A DNA stretch of 64,000 bases from Microbacterium maritypicum MF109. Lineage in GTDB: Bacteria; Actinomycetota; Actinomycetes; Actinomycetales; Microbacteriaceae. The DNA is taken from contig NZ_ATAO01000228.1 in NCBI RefSeq assembly GCF_000455825.1, positions 110,537 to 174,536 of the forward strand, in the 5' to 3' direction. The number at the start of each line of letters is the position of its first letter. Position 1 is the first letter of the stretch. The notes beneath the pieces were generated by a model that saw only the letters and a list, made by a program, of their open reading frames with translations, was not told where the DNA came from and searched no databases. This document shows positions 25,786 through 33,641 of this stretch, one piece after another. The translations under genes were made by a program, and so were the position numbers.

Positions 25786-26517
25786 ATGGTGCAATCAGGG
25801 AACGCCGCGTCGCCCAAGGAACGGGCCGAGGCTCTGCAGAAGCTCGCGCAGCGACATGGAGCCGGATACCGGTCCGTCGGAGCGATGGCCTACGACATCA
25901 TCCGCGATGCGATCCTCGACGGCACCCTGCCTCCGGGGATGAAGCTGCGGCAGGAGACCCTGGCGGAGTCCATCGGCATCTCGCGACTGCCGATCCGCTC
26001 CGCCCTGATCCAGTTGGAGGCCGACGGCCTCGTGGTCTTCCATGCCCGCCGCGGCGCGATGGTGCGGGCACTCTCGGTGCAGGAGGCGACCGAGGTCTAC
26101 CACCTGCGCACGCTGCTCGAGAAGGACGCGCTGCGCCTGGCGATGGAGGAGATCACCCCGGAGCGGGTCAGCCGGCTGCGGGAGCTCGCGAAGACGGCGG
26201 ACGACATCTCGGAGGGCGGCGAGTTCGTCGAGGCCCGCACCGAGTTCTACGCGACGCTCTACGACGCCGAGGCCCGGCCGGTGATGTGGGAGATGATCGA
26301 GCAGCTGCGGCTCAAGCTCGGACGCTACGTGCTCGGCTGGCGTCTGGTCTCTCCCGGCGCACATGACCACTCCCACGGTGAGCTGATCGACGTCGTGGCA
26401 GCTGGAGATGTGGACGAGGCTCTGCGCGTGCTCGAGTCGCACCTGAACCACGTGCGCGACGGGGTCATCGCACTGCTCGACGCGGCGGCGACCGAGGCTG
26501 CCGGCGACGGAGCCTGA
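25786..26517 (+). CDS. GntR family transcriptional regulator with FCD domain
   Basis: This 243-residue regulator has a winged helix at about residues 30-98 (AYDIIRDAILDGTLPPGMKL, then LAESIGISRLPIRSALIQLE, then DGLVVFHARRGAMV). Its FCD-type helical ligand domain follows (EVYHLRTLLEKDALRLAM; metal/ligand residues in FYATLYD and HSHGELIDVVAAGD). The SRLPIRSAL recognition helix is FadR-subfamily-like. FCD regulators usually sense the substrate of the pathway they repress. It is the only GntR gene in the window, so it is the first candidate to bind the recurrent TTGGATNC palindrome, one copy of which lies in its own promoter. Confidence 0.9.
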   Translation: MVQSGNAASPKERAEALQKLAQRHGAGYRSVGAMAYDIIRDAILDGTLPPGMKLRQETLAESIGISRLPIRSALIQLEADGLVVFHARRGAMVRALSVQEATEVYHLRTLLEKDALRLAMEEITPERVSRLRELAKTADDISEGGEFVEARTEFYATLYDAEARPVMWEMIEQLRLKLGRYVLGWRLVSPGAHDHSHGELIDVVAAGDVDEALRVLESHLNHVRDGVIALLDAAATEAAGDGA

Positions 26518-26530
26518 CGCCTGGGGGGAA

Positions 26531-26600
26531 TGCATGACTCCTACACGGATGCATGACTCGGCACACCAGTCCGTTCATCCATCCGGGCAGCAGTCATGCA
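26531..26600. repeat. Short direct and inverted repeat cluster
   Basis: TGCATGACTC occurs at 26531-26540 and 26550-26559, and AGTCATGCA, its inverse, at 26592-26600. The latter can form a hairpin with 26550-26558. It may act as a weak terminator between the convergent GntR and kynU genes. Confidence 0.5.
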
Positions 26601-26612
26601 GGTGTGTGACCT

Positions 26613-26724
26613 AGGTGACCGTGCTCTGAGGTGACCGTGTCCTCAGGTGACGGTGCTCTCAGGTGACGGTGCTCTCAGGTGACGGTGCTCTCAGGTGACG
26701 GTGCTCTCAGGTGACGGTGCCGCG
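26613..26724. repeat. Seven-copy 16-bp tandem repeat
   Basis: Consecutive 16-bp units AGGTGACGGTGCTCTC run from 26613 to 26724. Four central copies (26645-26708) are identical, two upstream copies have a few changes, and the last one (26709-26724) diverges where it enters coding sequence. The kynU stop codon (26707-26709) lies inside the array, so the array supplies the end of that gene. Confidence 0.9.
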
Positions 26725-27981
26725 ACGTGCGAAGCGAGGTTCACGCCAGATCTCGCTGTGCAGCACGTCTTCCAGCGCGTCGATCGCATCCCACACGTCG
26801 GTGTAGGAGGTGTAGAGAGGTGTGAACCCGAAGCGGATGAGGTCGGGGGCGCGGAAGTCGCCGATCACTCCGCGCTCGATCAGCGCCTGCATCACCGCAT
26901 AGCCGTCTTCGTGTCGGAGGGAGACCTGGCTGCCACGGCGGGCGGACTCACGGGGGGTCACCGGCTCGATGCCCCAGCGCGGTGTGAGGCGGGTGTCGAC
27001 GAGCGACATGAAGAGCTCGGTCAGCCGCAGACTCTTCTCGCGGAGGAGCTCCAGGTCGACGTCGTCCCAGATGTCGAGGCTCGCCTCGAGTCCGGCCACC
27101 GAGAGCAGCTGCGGGGTGCCGACGCGGAACCGCTCGATGCCCGGGGCCGGGGTGTAGTCCACGGTGAAGTCGAACGGCCGCGCGTGGCCGTGCCAGCCGG
27201 TGAGGGCGGGGCGGGCAGCATCGTGATGCCGAGCGGCCGCCCAGATGAACGAGGGCGAACCGGGGCCGCCGTTGAGGTACTTGTAGGTGCAGCCGACCGC
27301 GAAGTCGGCGTCGGCGGCGTTCAGGTCGATCGGCACGGCACCGACGCTGTGGCACAGATCCCAGACCACGAGGGCGCCGGCGGCGTGGACCTTGCGCGTG
27401 ACCTCGGCGATGTCGTGCATGCGTCCCGTGCGGTAGTCGACCTGGGTGAGCACGACGACGGCGACGTGATCGTCGAGCACGTCGTCGAACGTGGGGCCGT
27501 CGTCGGAGATCAGTCGGCGCTCCAGGGGCGTTCCGCTGCCGAGCAGCTCCTGCACCGCTTCGAGCATGTAGAGGTCGGTGGGGAAGTTGCCCCGCTCTGC
27601 GACGATCACGCGTCGTCCCGGTCGGAGTCTGACCGCAGCGACCACGGCTTGGAACAGGCTCGCCGACGTGGAGTCGCCGAGCACGACCTCTCCGGCATCC
27701 GCTCCGACGAGCGGCGCGATGCGGTCCCCGATCGTGCGCGGCTTGGCGAACCACCCGGCATCGTTCCAGCTGCGGATGAGGCCGGTGCCCCACTCCTCGG
27801 TGATCACGCGCTGCAGGTGCGCCGCGGTGTGGCGGGGCAGCGCTCCGAGCGAGTTGCCGTCGAGGTAGATCACACCGTCGGGCAGCACGAAGCGCTCGCG
27901 CATCGAGGCGAGCGGATCGGCATCGTCGAGGGCCGTGCAGGTCGCGCGGTCGATGGCGGGGCGGGTGGAGGTGGTGCTCAT
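26707..27981 (-). CDS. kynU: Kynureninase
   Basis: This 424-residue PLP enzyme cleaves kynurenine or 3-hydroxykynurenine to (3-hydroxy)anthranilate and alanine. DGNSLGALPR is at 41-50, the DLCHSVGAVP block gives Asp208 and His211, and the PLP lysine is Lys234 in CTYKYLNGGPG. WVGH-like and SRRGSQVSL-like segments follow. It is the last gene of the minus-strand meta-cleavage operon, 28 bp after the ACMS decarboxylase gene. The last four residues and the stop are read from the tandem repeat array. No tryptophan dioxygenase, formamidase or kynurenine monooxygenase gene is in the window, so upstream steps must be encoded elsewhere. Confidence 0.95.
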   Translation of the reverse strand: MSTTSTRPAIDRATCTALDDADPLASMRERFVLPDGVIYLDGNSLGALPRHTAAHLQRVITEEWGTGLIRSWNDAGWFAKPRTIGDRIAPLVGADAGEVVLGDSTSASLFQAVVAAVRLRPGRRVIVAERGNFPTDLYMLEAVQELLGSGTPLERRLISDDGPTFDDVLDDHVAVVVLTQVDYRTGRMHDIAEVTRKVHAAGALVVWDLCHSVGAVPIDLNAADADFAVGCTYKYLNGGPGSPSFIWAAARHHDAARPALTGWHGHARPFDFTVDYTPAPGIERFRVGTPQLLSVAGLEASLDIWDDVDLELLREKSLRLTELFMSLVDTRLTPRWGIEPVTPRESARRGSQVSLRHEDGYAVMQALIERGVIGDFRAPDLIRFGFTPLYTSYTDVWDAIDALEDVLHSEIWREPRFARRGTVT

Positions 27982-28009
27982 GCGGCGGGTCCGTTCGAGA
28001 TCATGCGGG

Positions 28010-29002
28010 TCAGCGCCCGAGGAATCGCAGGGCGTTGTCGCGGCGGATGGCGCTCTTCTGCGCCTCGTCGAGGAAGTCGGCCCGGTCGATGACGCCGCCG
28101 ACGGGTCGCTCGCCCAGGGGGTAGGGGTAGTCGCTGCCCACCATCACCTGGGAGGCGCCGAGGGTCTCGACCAGCACGCGCAGGGCCACGGGGTCGAACA
28201 CGACGCTGTCGACGCTGAAACGGTCGAGGTACGCAGAGGGCGGCCGCTCGCTGACGCCGATGAGGTCGGGGCGTTGCCGCCAGGCGTTCTCGAACCGGCC
28301 CAGCCAGAACGCGAACGAACCGCCGCCGTGCGCGAACGCCAGGCGGAGGGTGGGCGGGACGCGATCGAAGACCCCGCCCAGGATCATCGCGATGATCGAC
28401 AGGTGCGTCTCTGCGGGCATGCCGGTGAGCCACCGGGCCATCCAGCGGTCGAGACGAGGGGAGCCCGGCATGTCCCACGGATGCACGAAGACCGGGATGC
28501 CGCTGTCGGCGCAGTGCTGCAGGAAGGTCACCGTGCCCTCGTCGTCGAGGTCGCGGTCGCCCACGTGGTTGCCGATCTCGACACCGGCGTGGCCCGAGGC
28601 GATCGCGCGGTCGGCCTCCGCGCACGCGGCATCCGGATCCTGCAGGGGTACCTGTGCGAACGGGATCAGCCGGCCGGGGGCCGGAGCGCAGATCTCCAGA
28701 GCGAGGTCGTTGAAGATGCGCGCGACCTTGACGGCCTCGTCACCCGACTTGTCGTACGAGAAGAACAGCGGCGTGGGAGAGACGACCTGCATCTCGACGC
28801 CGTCGGCGTCCATGTCGGCCACGCGCACCGACGCATCCCAGCAGTCGTCGCCGACGCGGCGGAACTCGGTCTCGCCGAGCATGATCATCGCCTCGCGCTC
28901 GGAATCCACCCGCAGGGTCGGCCAGACACCCGGCCCGACCTGTGTCGACAGGTCGGGCCAGGAACTCGGCACGAAGTGCGTGTGGACGTCGATCGTGCCC
29001 AA
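28010..29002 (-). CDS. 2-amino-3-carboxymuconate-6-semialdehyde decarboxylase (ACMSD)
   Basis: This 330-residue amidohydrolase-2 enzyme decarboxylates the ring-opened product of 3-hydroxyanthranilate (nbaD function). The metal-binding IDVHTHF gives His7 and His9, PVFVHPWDMPG holds the next His, AFAHGGGSFAFWLGRF matches ACMSD closely, and the catalytic Asp is in VGSDYPYPLGE. The start appears to be TTG at 29002: the HTH motif is only six codons in and no ATG or GTG is available. It is 6 bp from the dioxygenase gene, so its translation is probably coupled. Confidence 0.93.
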   Translation of the reverse strand: MGTIDVHTHFVPSSWPDLSTQVGPGVWPTLRVDSEREAMIMLGETEFRRVGDDCWDASVRVADMDADGVEMQVVSPTPLFFSYDKSGDEAVKVARIFNDLALEICAPAPGRLIPFAQVPLQDPDAACAEADRAIASGHAGVEIGNHVGDRDLDDEGTVTFLQHCADSGIPVFVHPWDMPGSPRLDRWMARWLTGMPAETHLSIIAMILGGVFDRVPPTLRLAFAHGGGSFAFWLGRFENAWRQRPDLIGVSERPPSAYLDRFSVDSVVFDPVALRVLVETLGASQVMVGSDYPYPLGERPVGGVIDRADFLDEAQKSAIRRDNALRFLGR

Positions 29003-29008
29003 GGGGCT

Positions 29009-29545
29009 TCAGCCCTTGCCGGGGTGGACGGCGCCGCACTCGGGGCAGGTGCGCCCCTCTTCGCTCTCGTAGAAGTCGCGGAACACCGGCGGCAGGTCCT
29101 CGACGATGTCGCGCACCTGCAGCTCGACCTCGTGCACCTTGGCATTGCAGTTGGGGCAGAACCAGGCGAACTTCTCGAGCGTGCCCTCTTCGCGGATGCG
29201 CTCGATCACGATCCCGATGGAGCCCTCTTCGGGGCGCTGCGGGGAGTGGAAGACGTTACCGGGGAGCAGCCACATCTCGCCCTCGCGGATGTCGATGCGC
29301 TGCAGGCCGTCGGGGGTCTGGATGTTCACGTGCATGTTGCCGCGGTATTGGTAGAACCACTCCTCGTACGGGTCGAAGTGGAAGTCGGTGCGCTGGTTCG
29401 GGCCGCCGACGACCTGCACGATGAAGTCGCCCAGGGGCGTCCAGGCGGCCTTGTTGTTGACCGGCGGCTTCAGGAGATGCTCGTTCTCCTTGATCCAGGC
29501 CGGGAAATCGATCACGGGTGGGATGACGGGTGTGGTGGTGCTCAT
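29009..29545 (-). CDS. nbaC: 3-hydroxyanthranilate 3,4-dioxygenase
   Basis: This 178-residue cupin dioxygenase opens the ring of 3-hydroxyanthranilate with O2 and Fe(II). Fe ligands are His56, Glu62 and His100, and the substrate residues Arg52, Arg104 and Glu115 are all present, each five positions later than in the Cupriavidus enzyme. The C-terminal rubredoxin-like site (Cys130, Cys133, Cys167, Cys170) is intact, as in bacterial forms. Its ATG overlaps the RidA-type reading (4-bp overlap at 29542-29545). Confidence 0.96.
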   Translation of the reverse strand: MSTTTPVIPPVIDFPAWIKENEHLLKPPVNNKAAWTPLGDFIVQVVGGPNQRTDFHFDPYEEWFYQYRGNMHVNIQTPDGLQRIDIREGEMWLLPGNVFHSPQRPEEGSIGIVIERIREEGTLEKFAWFCPNCNAKVHEVELQVRDIVEDLPPVFRDFYESEEGRTCPECGAVHPGKG

Positions 29546-30036
29546 TTCTCCTCCTCGAGAGTGGCAGCGGTGTTGTGGTCAGCGGTGGTGTGGTCAGCGG
29601 TGTTGTGTTCGATCGTTGTGTCGGGGCGGCGCGCGATCGCCTGGATCTCGATGCGCAGATGCGGATGCGGCAGGGCGTGCACGGCGACCGTCGTGCGGGC
29701 GGGTCCCTGCTCGTCGAAGTACTCGGCCCAGACCGCGTTGTAGGGAGCGAAGTCATTCATGTCGACCAGGAAGCTCGTCGCCTGCACCAGGTCGTCGAGG
29801 GTGCAGCCGGCGGCGGCCAGCACCTCGCGGATGTTCTCGATGACCGCGCGGGTCTGCACCGCGACATCGAGCCGGGTCGCGCCGAACTCGTCGACCTCCG
29901 CTCCGGCGATGGAGTTGTCGGGGCGTCGGCTGGACGTGCCCGAGACGAAGACCAGGTCGCCGGAGACCTTGGCGTGCGGGAAGCGGCCGCGGGGCGTCGC
30001 CTTGCCCTCGACGAGGATGCCGCGTGATGTTGTCAT
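29542..30036 (-). CDS. RidA family protein, probable 2-aminomuconate deaminase
   Basis: This 164-residue YjgF/RidA protein has the trimeric chorismate-mutase-like fold. LVFVSGTSSRRPDN, then VIENIREVLAAAGCTLDDLV and the C-terminal RIEIQAIA are family features. Located between the dioxygenase and hydratase genes, it fits the 2-aminomuconate deaminase step (nbaF/amnD), which releases ammonia and gives 4-oxalocrotonate. Unlike typical members of about 130-145 residues, it ends in a repeated Asn/Thr-Thr-Ala-Asp-His tail encoded by a 15-bp tandem repeat. Both ends overlap neighbours by 4 bp. Confidence 0.88.
   Translation of the reverse strand: MTTSRGILVEGKATPRGRFPHAKVSGDLVFVSGTSSRRPDNSIAGAEVDEFGATRLDVAVQTRAVIENIREVLAAAGCTLDDLVQATSFLVDMNDFAPYNAVWAEYFDEQGPARTTVAVHALPHPHLRIEIQAIARRPDTTIEHNTADHTTADHNTAATLEEEK
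29565..29609. repeat. In-frame 15-bp tandem repeat in the RidA gene
   Basis: Three 15-bp units beginning CAGCGGTG (29565-29579, 29580-29594, 29595-29609) encode on the minus strand a five-residue unit of the type NTADH / TTADH. Because the unit is a multiple of three, copy-number change would lengthen or shorten the tail without a frameshift. Confidence 0.85.
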
Positions 30037-30836
30037 CGTGATCCCTTCTCGAGGCTGTCGGATCCGTCGTGGGTGTGGATGGAGACGCGTCCGAGGCCGG
30101 TGATCGTCGCCTCGACCATGCCGTGGTCGGGCAGCGGGACGGCGGCGGTCGCGGCGCCGGCGAGCAGGACCGTGCCGGCGCGCAGCGTGAAGCCGTGGTG
30201 GGAGGCGAGGCGCGCGGCCGCGGCGACGGCACGGCCGGGGTCGCCGAGGATGGCCGCGGTGGAGCCTGTGGCGCTGATCCTGCCGTCGACCTCGAGCCGC
30301 ACGGCCCTGTTGTCGAGGGCACCGGCTTGGACGAACGGGGTCCAGGGGCCGATCACGTACGCGGCGGCCGACGTGTTGTCGGCGACGACATCGGCGAGGC
30401 TGAAACGGAAGTCCCGGTACCGGGAGTCGATGATCTCCAGTGCGGGAGCGACGGCCGCGACGACCTCGCTCAACGGACGGTCGACCTCGGAGCCGTCGAA
30501 GTCCGCGGCGAGCAGGTACGCGACCTCGGGTTCGATGCGCGGGTGGATGGCGGACCGCCGGTCGAACAGCGCGCCGTCGTCGAGGCGCATCGCATCGGTG
30601 AGGCTGCCGACGATGACGTCATGCACGCCCATCTGCTGCGCCTTCGCCTGGCTCGTGAACCCGAGCTTGAGGCCCGTGAGGCGCTCGCCGCGGGCGATCC
30701 GACGGGCGATCAGTGCATGCTGCGTGGCGTACGCGGTGTCGAGATCGACCTCTGCGGATGCGGAGAGCTGGCTGATCGCGGTCGCGGTGCGCTGCGCGGT
30801 GTCGAGCGCGGCGGCGAACACCGCGTCCGCGGTCAT
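30033..30836 (-). CDS. 4-oxalocrotonate decarboxylase / 2-oxopent-4-enoate hydratase family protein
   Basis: This 267-residue member of the hydratase/decarboxylase family has the LTGLKLGFTSQAKAQQMGV segment, the metal-site IEPEVAYLLAADF (Glu-x-Glu) and IIDSRYRDFRFSLADVVADN. In the meta pathway two paralogues occur: a 4-oxalocrotonate decarboxylase (nbaG) and a 2-oxopent-4-enoate hydratase (nbaH). The KLGFTS form and its place next to the deaminase suggest the decarboxylase here, with 32799-33641 as hydratase, but the two could be swapped. It is coupled to both neighbours by 4-bp overlaps. Confidence 0.87.
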   Translation of the reverse strand: MTADAVFAAALDTAQRTATAISQLSASAEVDLDTAYATQHALIARRIARGERLTGLKLGFTSQAKAQQMGVHDVIVGSLTDAMRLDDGALFDRRSAIHPRIEPEVAYLLAADFDGSEVDRPLSEVVAAVAPALEIIDSRYRDFRFSLADVVADNTSAAAYVIGPWTPFVQAGALDNRAVRLEVDGRISATGSTAAILGDPGRAVAAAARLASHHGFTLRAGTVLLAGAATAAVPLPDHGMVEATITGLGRVSIHTHDGSDSLEKGSR

Positions 30837-31867
30837 GCGGTCACCCCCGAACGGGTGGCGACAAGGTCGAGCGCGACGTCGACGATCATGTCCTCCTGGC
30901 CGCCCACCATGCGGCGGCGGCCCAGCTCCACGAGGATGTCGCGGGCGTCGAGGCCGTGCTTCTCGGCCGCGCGCTCGGCGTGCAGCAGGAAGCTCGAGTA
31001 CACCCCGGCGTAGCCGAGCGTGAGGGTTTCGCGGTCGACGCGGACGGGGCGGCGCTGCAGCGGACGCACCAGCTCCTCCGCCGCATCCTGCAAGGCGAAC
31101 AGGTCGCAGCCGTGCTCCCAGCCGAGCAGGTCGGCCACCGCGATGAACGCCTCGATCGGACAGTTGCCCGCTCCGGCACCCTGCCCTGCGAGCGAGGCGT
31201 CGACCCGGTACACGCCGTGCTCGACGGCCGTGACGCTGTTGGCCACGCTCAGCGAGAGGTTCTCGTGCGCGTGGATGCCGATCTGCGTGCCGGGGTCGAG
31301 CACCTCGCGGTAGGCATCGACGCGGTCGGCGACGTCGCGCATCGTGAGGCGCCCGCCCGAGTCGGTGACGTACACGCAGTGCGCGCCGGCCGCTTCCATG
31401 ATCTTCGCCTGCTCCGCGAGACCGCGCGGGTCGTTGAGGTGGCTCATCATCAGGAAGCCCGAGACGTCCATGCCGTGCTCGCGCGCCCACGTGATGTGCT
31501 GGATGGCGACGTCGGCCTCGGTGCAGTGCGTCGCGACCCGCACGCTCGCGACGCCGAGGTCGCGGGCCCGGGCGAGGTCGTCGATCGTGCCGATGCCGGG
31601 AAGGATCAGGGTGGTCAGGACGGCGCGGTCGAGCACCTCGGCCGCCGCCTCGATCCACTGCCAGTCGGTGTGCGCTCCCTGTCCGTAAGCCACACTCGAA
31701 CCGCCGAGGCCGTCGCCGTGCGCGACCTCGATGGCATCAACGCCTGCCGCCTCGAGAGCACGGGCGATATCGCGCACCTGGTCGGTCGTGTAGCCGTGGC
31801 CGATGGCGTGCATGCCGTCGCGGAGCGTGACGTCCTGCACGTAGACGCGGGGAGATGAGGTGGTCAT
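30833..31867 (-). CDS. dmpG: 4-hydroxy-2-oxovalerate aldolase
   Basis: This 344-residue class II aldolase splits 4-hydroxy-2-oxopentanoate to pyruvate and acetaldehyde. The DVTLRDGMHAIGH block gives Arg16, metal ligand Asp17 and His20. IGIHAHENLSLSVANS supplies the two metal histidines, and the GAGAGNCPIEAF loop is diagnostic. The C-terminal communication domain contacts the acetaldehyde dehydrogenase, to which acetaldehyde is channelled; the dehydrogenase gene is directly upstream with a 4-bp overlap. Confidence 0.96.
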   Translation of the reverse strand: MTTSSPRVYVQDVTLRDGMHAIGHGYTTDQVRDIARALEAAGVDAIEVAHGDGLGGSSVAYGQGAHTDWQWIEAAAEVLDRAVLTTLILPGIGTIDDLARARDLGVASVRVATHCTEADVAIQHITWAREHGMDVSGFLMMSHLNDPRGLAEQAKIMEAAGAHCVYVTDSGGRLTMRDVADRVDAYREVLDPGTQIGIHAHENLSLSVANSVTAVEHGVYRVDASLAGQGAGAGNCPIEAFIAVADLLGWEHGCDLFALQDAAEELVRPLQRRPVRVDRETLTLGYAGVYSSFLLHAERAAEKHGLDARDILVELGRRRMVGGQEDMIVDVALDLVATRSGVTA

Positions 31868-32802
31868 GCGGGAACCCCTGTCCGTTCGGCGACGAGTCGT
31901 TCGGCCGTGCGCAGGGCGGCCGAGGTCATGATGTCGAGATTGCCCGCGTACTCCGGAAGATAGTGGCCGGCGCCGGCGACTTCCAGCAGGACGGTCACGC
32001 GCGTCCCGCGGAACGGTCGGTCGAGTGCGGGCACGTAGGGCTCGTCGACCGCATCGAACTGCACCTGCTGCTTGAGCCGGTAGCCCCCGACGTAGGCCTG
32101 CACCGCGGCGACCATGTCGGCGACCGAGGCGCTGACGGCATCCCGATCCAAGGCTTCAGGGTCGCCCTCGACCAGGCAGAACACCGTGTCCCTCATGATG
32201 AGCGGCGGGTCGGCGGGGTTGAGTACGATGATGGCCTTGCCGTGGTCGGCGCCGCCGATCACCTCCAGCGCACGGGCCGTGGTCTCGGTGAACTCGTCGA
32301 TGTTCGCTCTGGTGCCGGGACCGGCCGACTTCGAGGCGATCGAGGCGACGATCTCGGCGTAGGCCACCGGGGCGACGCGCGACACGGCGGCCACCATCGG
32401 CACCGTGGCCTGGCCGCCGCACGTGACCATGTTGACGTTGGTCGCACCGAGGTGGGCGTCGAGGTTGACGACGGGCACGACGTACGGCCCGATCGCGGCG
32501 GGGGTCAGATCGACCATGAGGCGTCCGGCGTTGCGCACGAGGGCGTCGTTGCGGGCGTGGGCGCCGGCCGAGGTGGCGTCGAACACGAGCTCGACGTCGG
32601 CGAACTCGGGCATCGCGATCAGTCCGTCCACGCCCTCGTGGGTGGTGGCGACTCCGAGCCGTCGCGCACGGGCGAGGCCGTCGGAGTGCTCGTCGATGCC
32701 GGCCATCGCGACCACATGCAGCGTGGTCGAGAGCCGCTTCACCTTGATGAGCAGGTCGGTGCCGATGTTGCCCGAGCCGATGATGGCGATGCCGACGGTC
32801 AT
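31864..32802 (-). CDS. Acetaldehyde dehydrogenase (acylating)
   Basis: This 312-residue enzyme converts acetaldehyde, CoA and NAD+ to acetyl-CoA, in complex with the aldolase (DmpF/MhpF/BphJ type). The Rossmann motif IIGSGNIGTDL is at 7-17, the catalytic Cys128 is in NMVTCGGQATVP, and RANIDEFTETTARALE is family-typical. ATG 32802 overlaps the upstream stop. The aldolase pair marks this as a complete meta-cleavage lower pathway. Confidence 0.96.
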   Translation of the reverse strand: MTVGIAIIGSGNIGTDLLIKVKRLSTTLHVVAMAGIDEHSDGLARARRLGVATTHEGVDGLIAMPEFADVELVFDATSAGAHARNDALVRNAGRLMVDLTPAAIGPYVVPVVNLDAHLGATNVNMVTCGGQATVPMVAAVSRVAPVAYAEIVASIASKSAGPGTRANIDEFTETTARALEVIGGADHGKAIIVLNPADPPLIMRDTVFCLVEGDPEALDRDAVSASVADMVAAVQAYVGGYRLKQQVQFDAVDEPYVPALDRPFRGTRVTVLLEVAGAGHYLPEYAGNLDIMTSAALRTAERLVAERTGVPA

Positions 32803-33641
32803 GCCGCAGCCCCTTCCGATGATGTGCCCGACGCTCTTCCGGATGCCGTGCCGAAAAAGTCGGCACGGACCTCGCCGAGACCGTCGAGTCGGGCGCGATA
32901 CACCCCGGCGGTCGCGTCGACCATGGGGCCGAGGGCTCCGGAGAGGAGCACCTCGCCGGCGCGCAGCGGCTGCCCGCGGCGGGCGACCTCGCGGGCGAGC
33001 CAGGCCACCGCGATCACCGGGCTGCCGAGGCATGCGGCCCCCGAACCGGTCGAGACCGGACGGCCCTCACGGTCGAGCGTCATGGCGAGCGCGGTCAGAT
33101 CGAACCCGTCGAGGCGCCGAGGCGTGGTGCCGAGCACGACCGCCCCGCTGGAGGCGTTGTCGGCGATCGTGTCGGTGATGCGGATGTCCCACCCGGCCAC
33201 GCGGGAGTCGACGACCTCGATCGCGGGCAGCACGAACTCCGTGGCACGGATCACGTCGGCGACATGGGTGGTGGGGGAGTCGAGGTCGCTGCCGAGCACG
33301 AAGGCGACCTCGGCTTCGGCCCGCGGCTGCAGGAAGCGGGCGAGGTCGATCGGCTCGCGGTCGGCGAACATCATGTCGTCGAGCAGCACCCCGTAGTCGG
33401 GGCTGTCGACGCCGAGCTGCGTCTGCACGGCGGGGGAGGTGAGGCCGATCTTGCGGCCGACGACCCGTCGACCCTCGTCGAGGCGGCGGGCGATGCCGAG
33501 CGACTGCACCGCGTACGCGGCATCCTGATCCGTCTCGCCGAGCAGGTCGCGCACCGGGGCGCACGGGTGCCCCGATTCGGCCGCGCGTCGCAGCCGTTCG
33601 TCGGCCGCACGCACACCGTCGGACTCGGGGAGGCCGGTCAC
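32799..33641 (-). CDS. 2-keto-4-pentenoate hydratase family protein
   Basis: This 280-residue hydratase adds water to 2-oxopent-4-enoate to give 4-hydroxy-2-oxovalerate, the aldolase substrate. It shows VVGRKIGLTSPAVQTQLGVD, the Glu-x-Glu metal pair in RAEAEVAFVLGSDL, and VVDSRVAGWDIRITDTIADN. The KIGLTS form is usual for MhpD-type hydratases. GTG 33641 is chosen because it overlaps the stop of the aldehyde dehydrogenase gene (GTGA 33638-33641); a longer frame would enter that gene. Confidence 0.9.
   Translation of the reverse strand: MTGLPESDGVRAADERLRRAAESGHPCAPVRDLLGETDQDAAYAVQSLGIARRLDEGRRVVGRKIGLTSPAVQTQLGVDSPDYGVLLDDMMFADREPIDLARFLQPRAEAEVAFVLGSDLDSPTTHVADVIRATEFVLPAIEVVDSRVAGWDIRITDTIADNASSGAVVLGTTPRRLDGFDLTALAMTLDREGRPVSTGSGAACLGSPVIAVAWLAREVARRGQPLRAGEVLLSGALGPMVDATAGVYRARLDGLGEVRADFFGTASGRASGTSSEGAAA

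Noticed and set aside
21665..25942. A 1425-codon open frame on the plus strand opposite the RND pump
   Set aside because: It is very rich in Arg, Gly and His, runs through a terminator and into the GntR gene out of frame, and lies opposite a clear RND protein.
26613..26724. Tandem repeats as a possible CRISPR array
   Set aside because: The units are 16 bp and directly adjacent with no spacers, and no cas gene is present.
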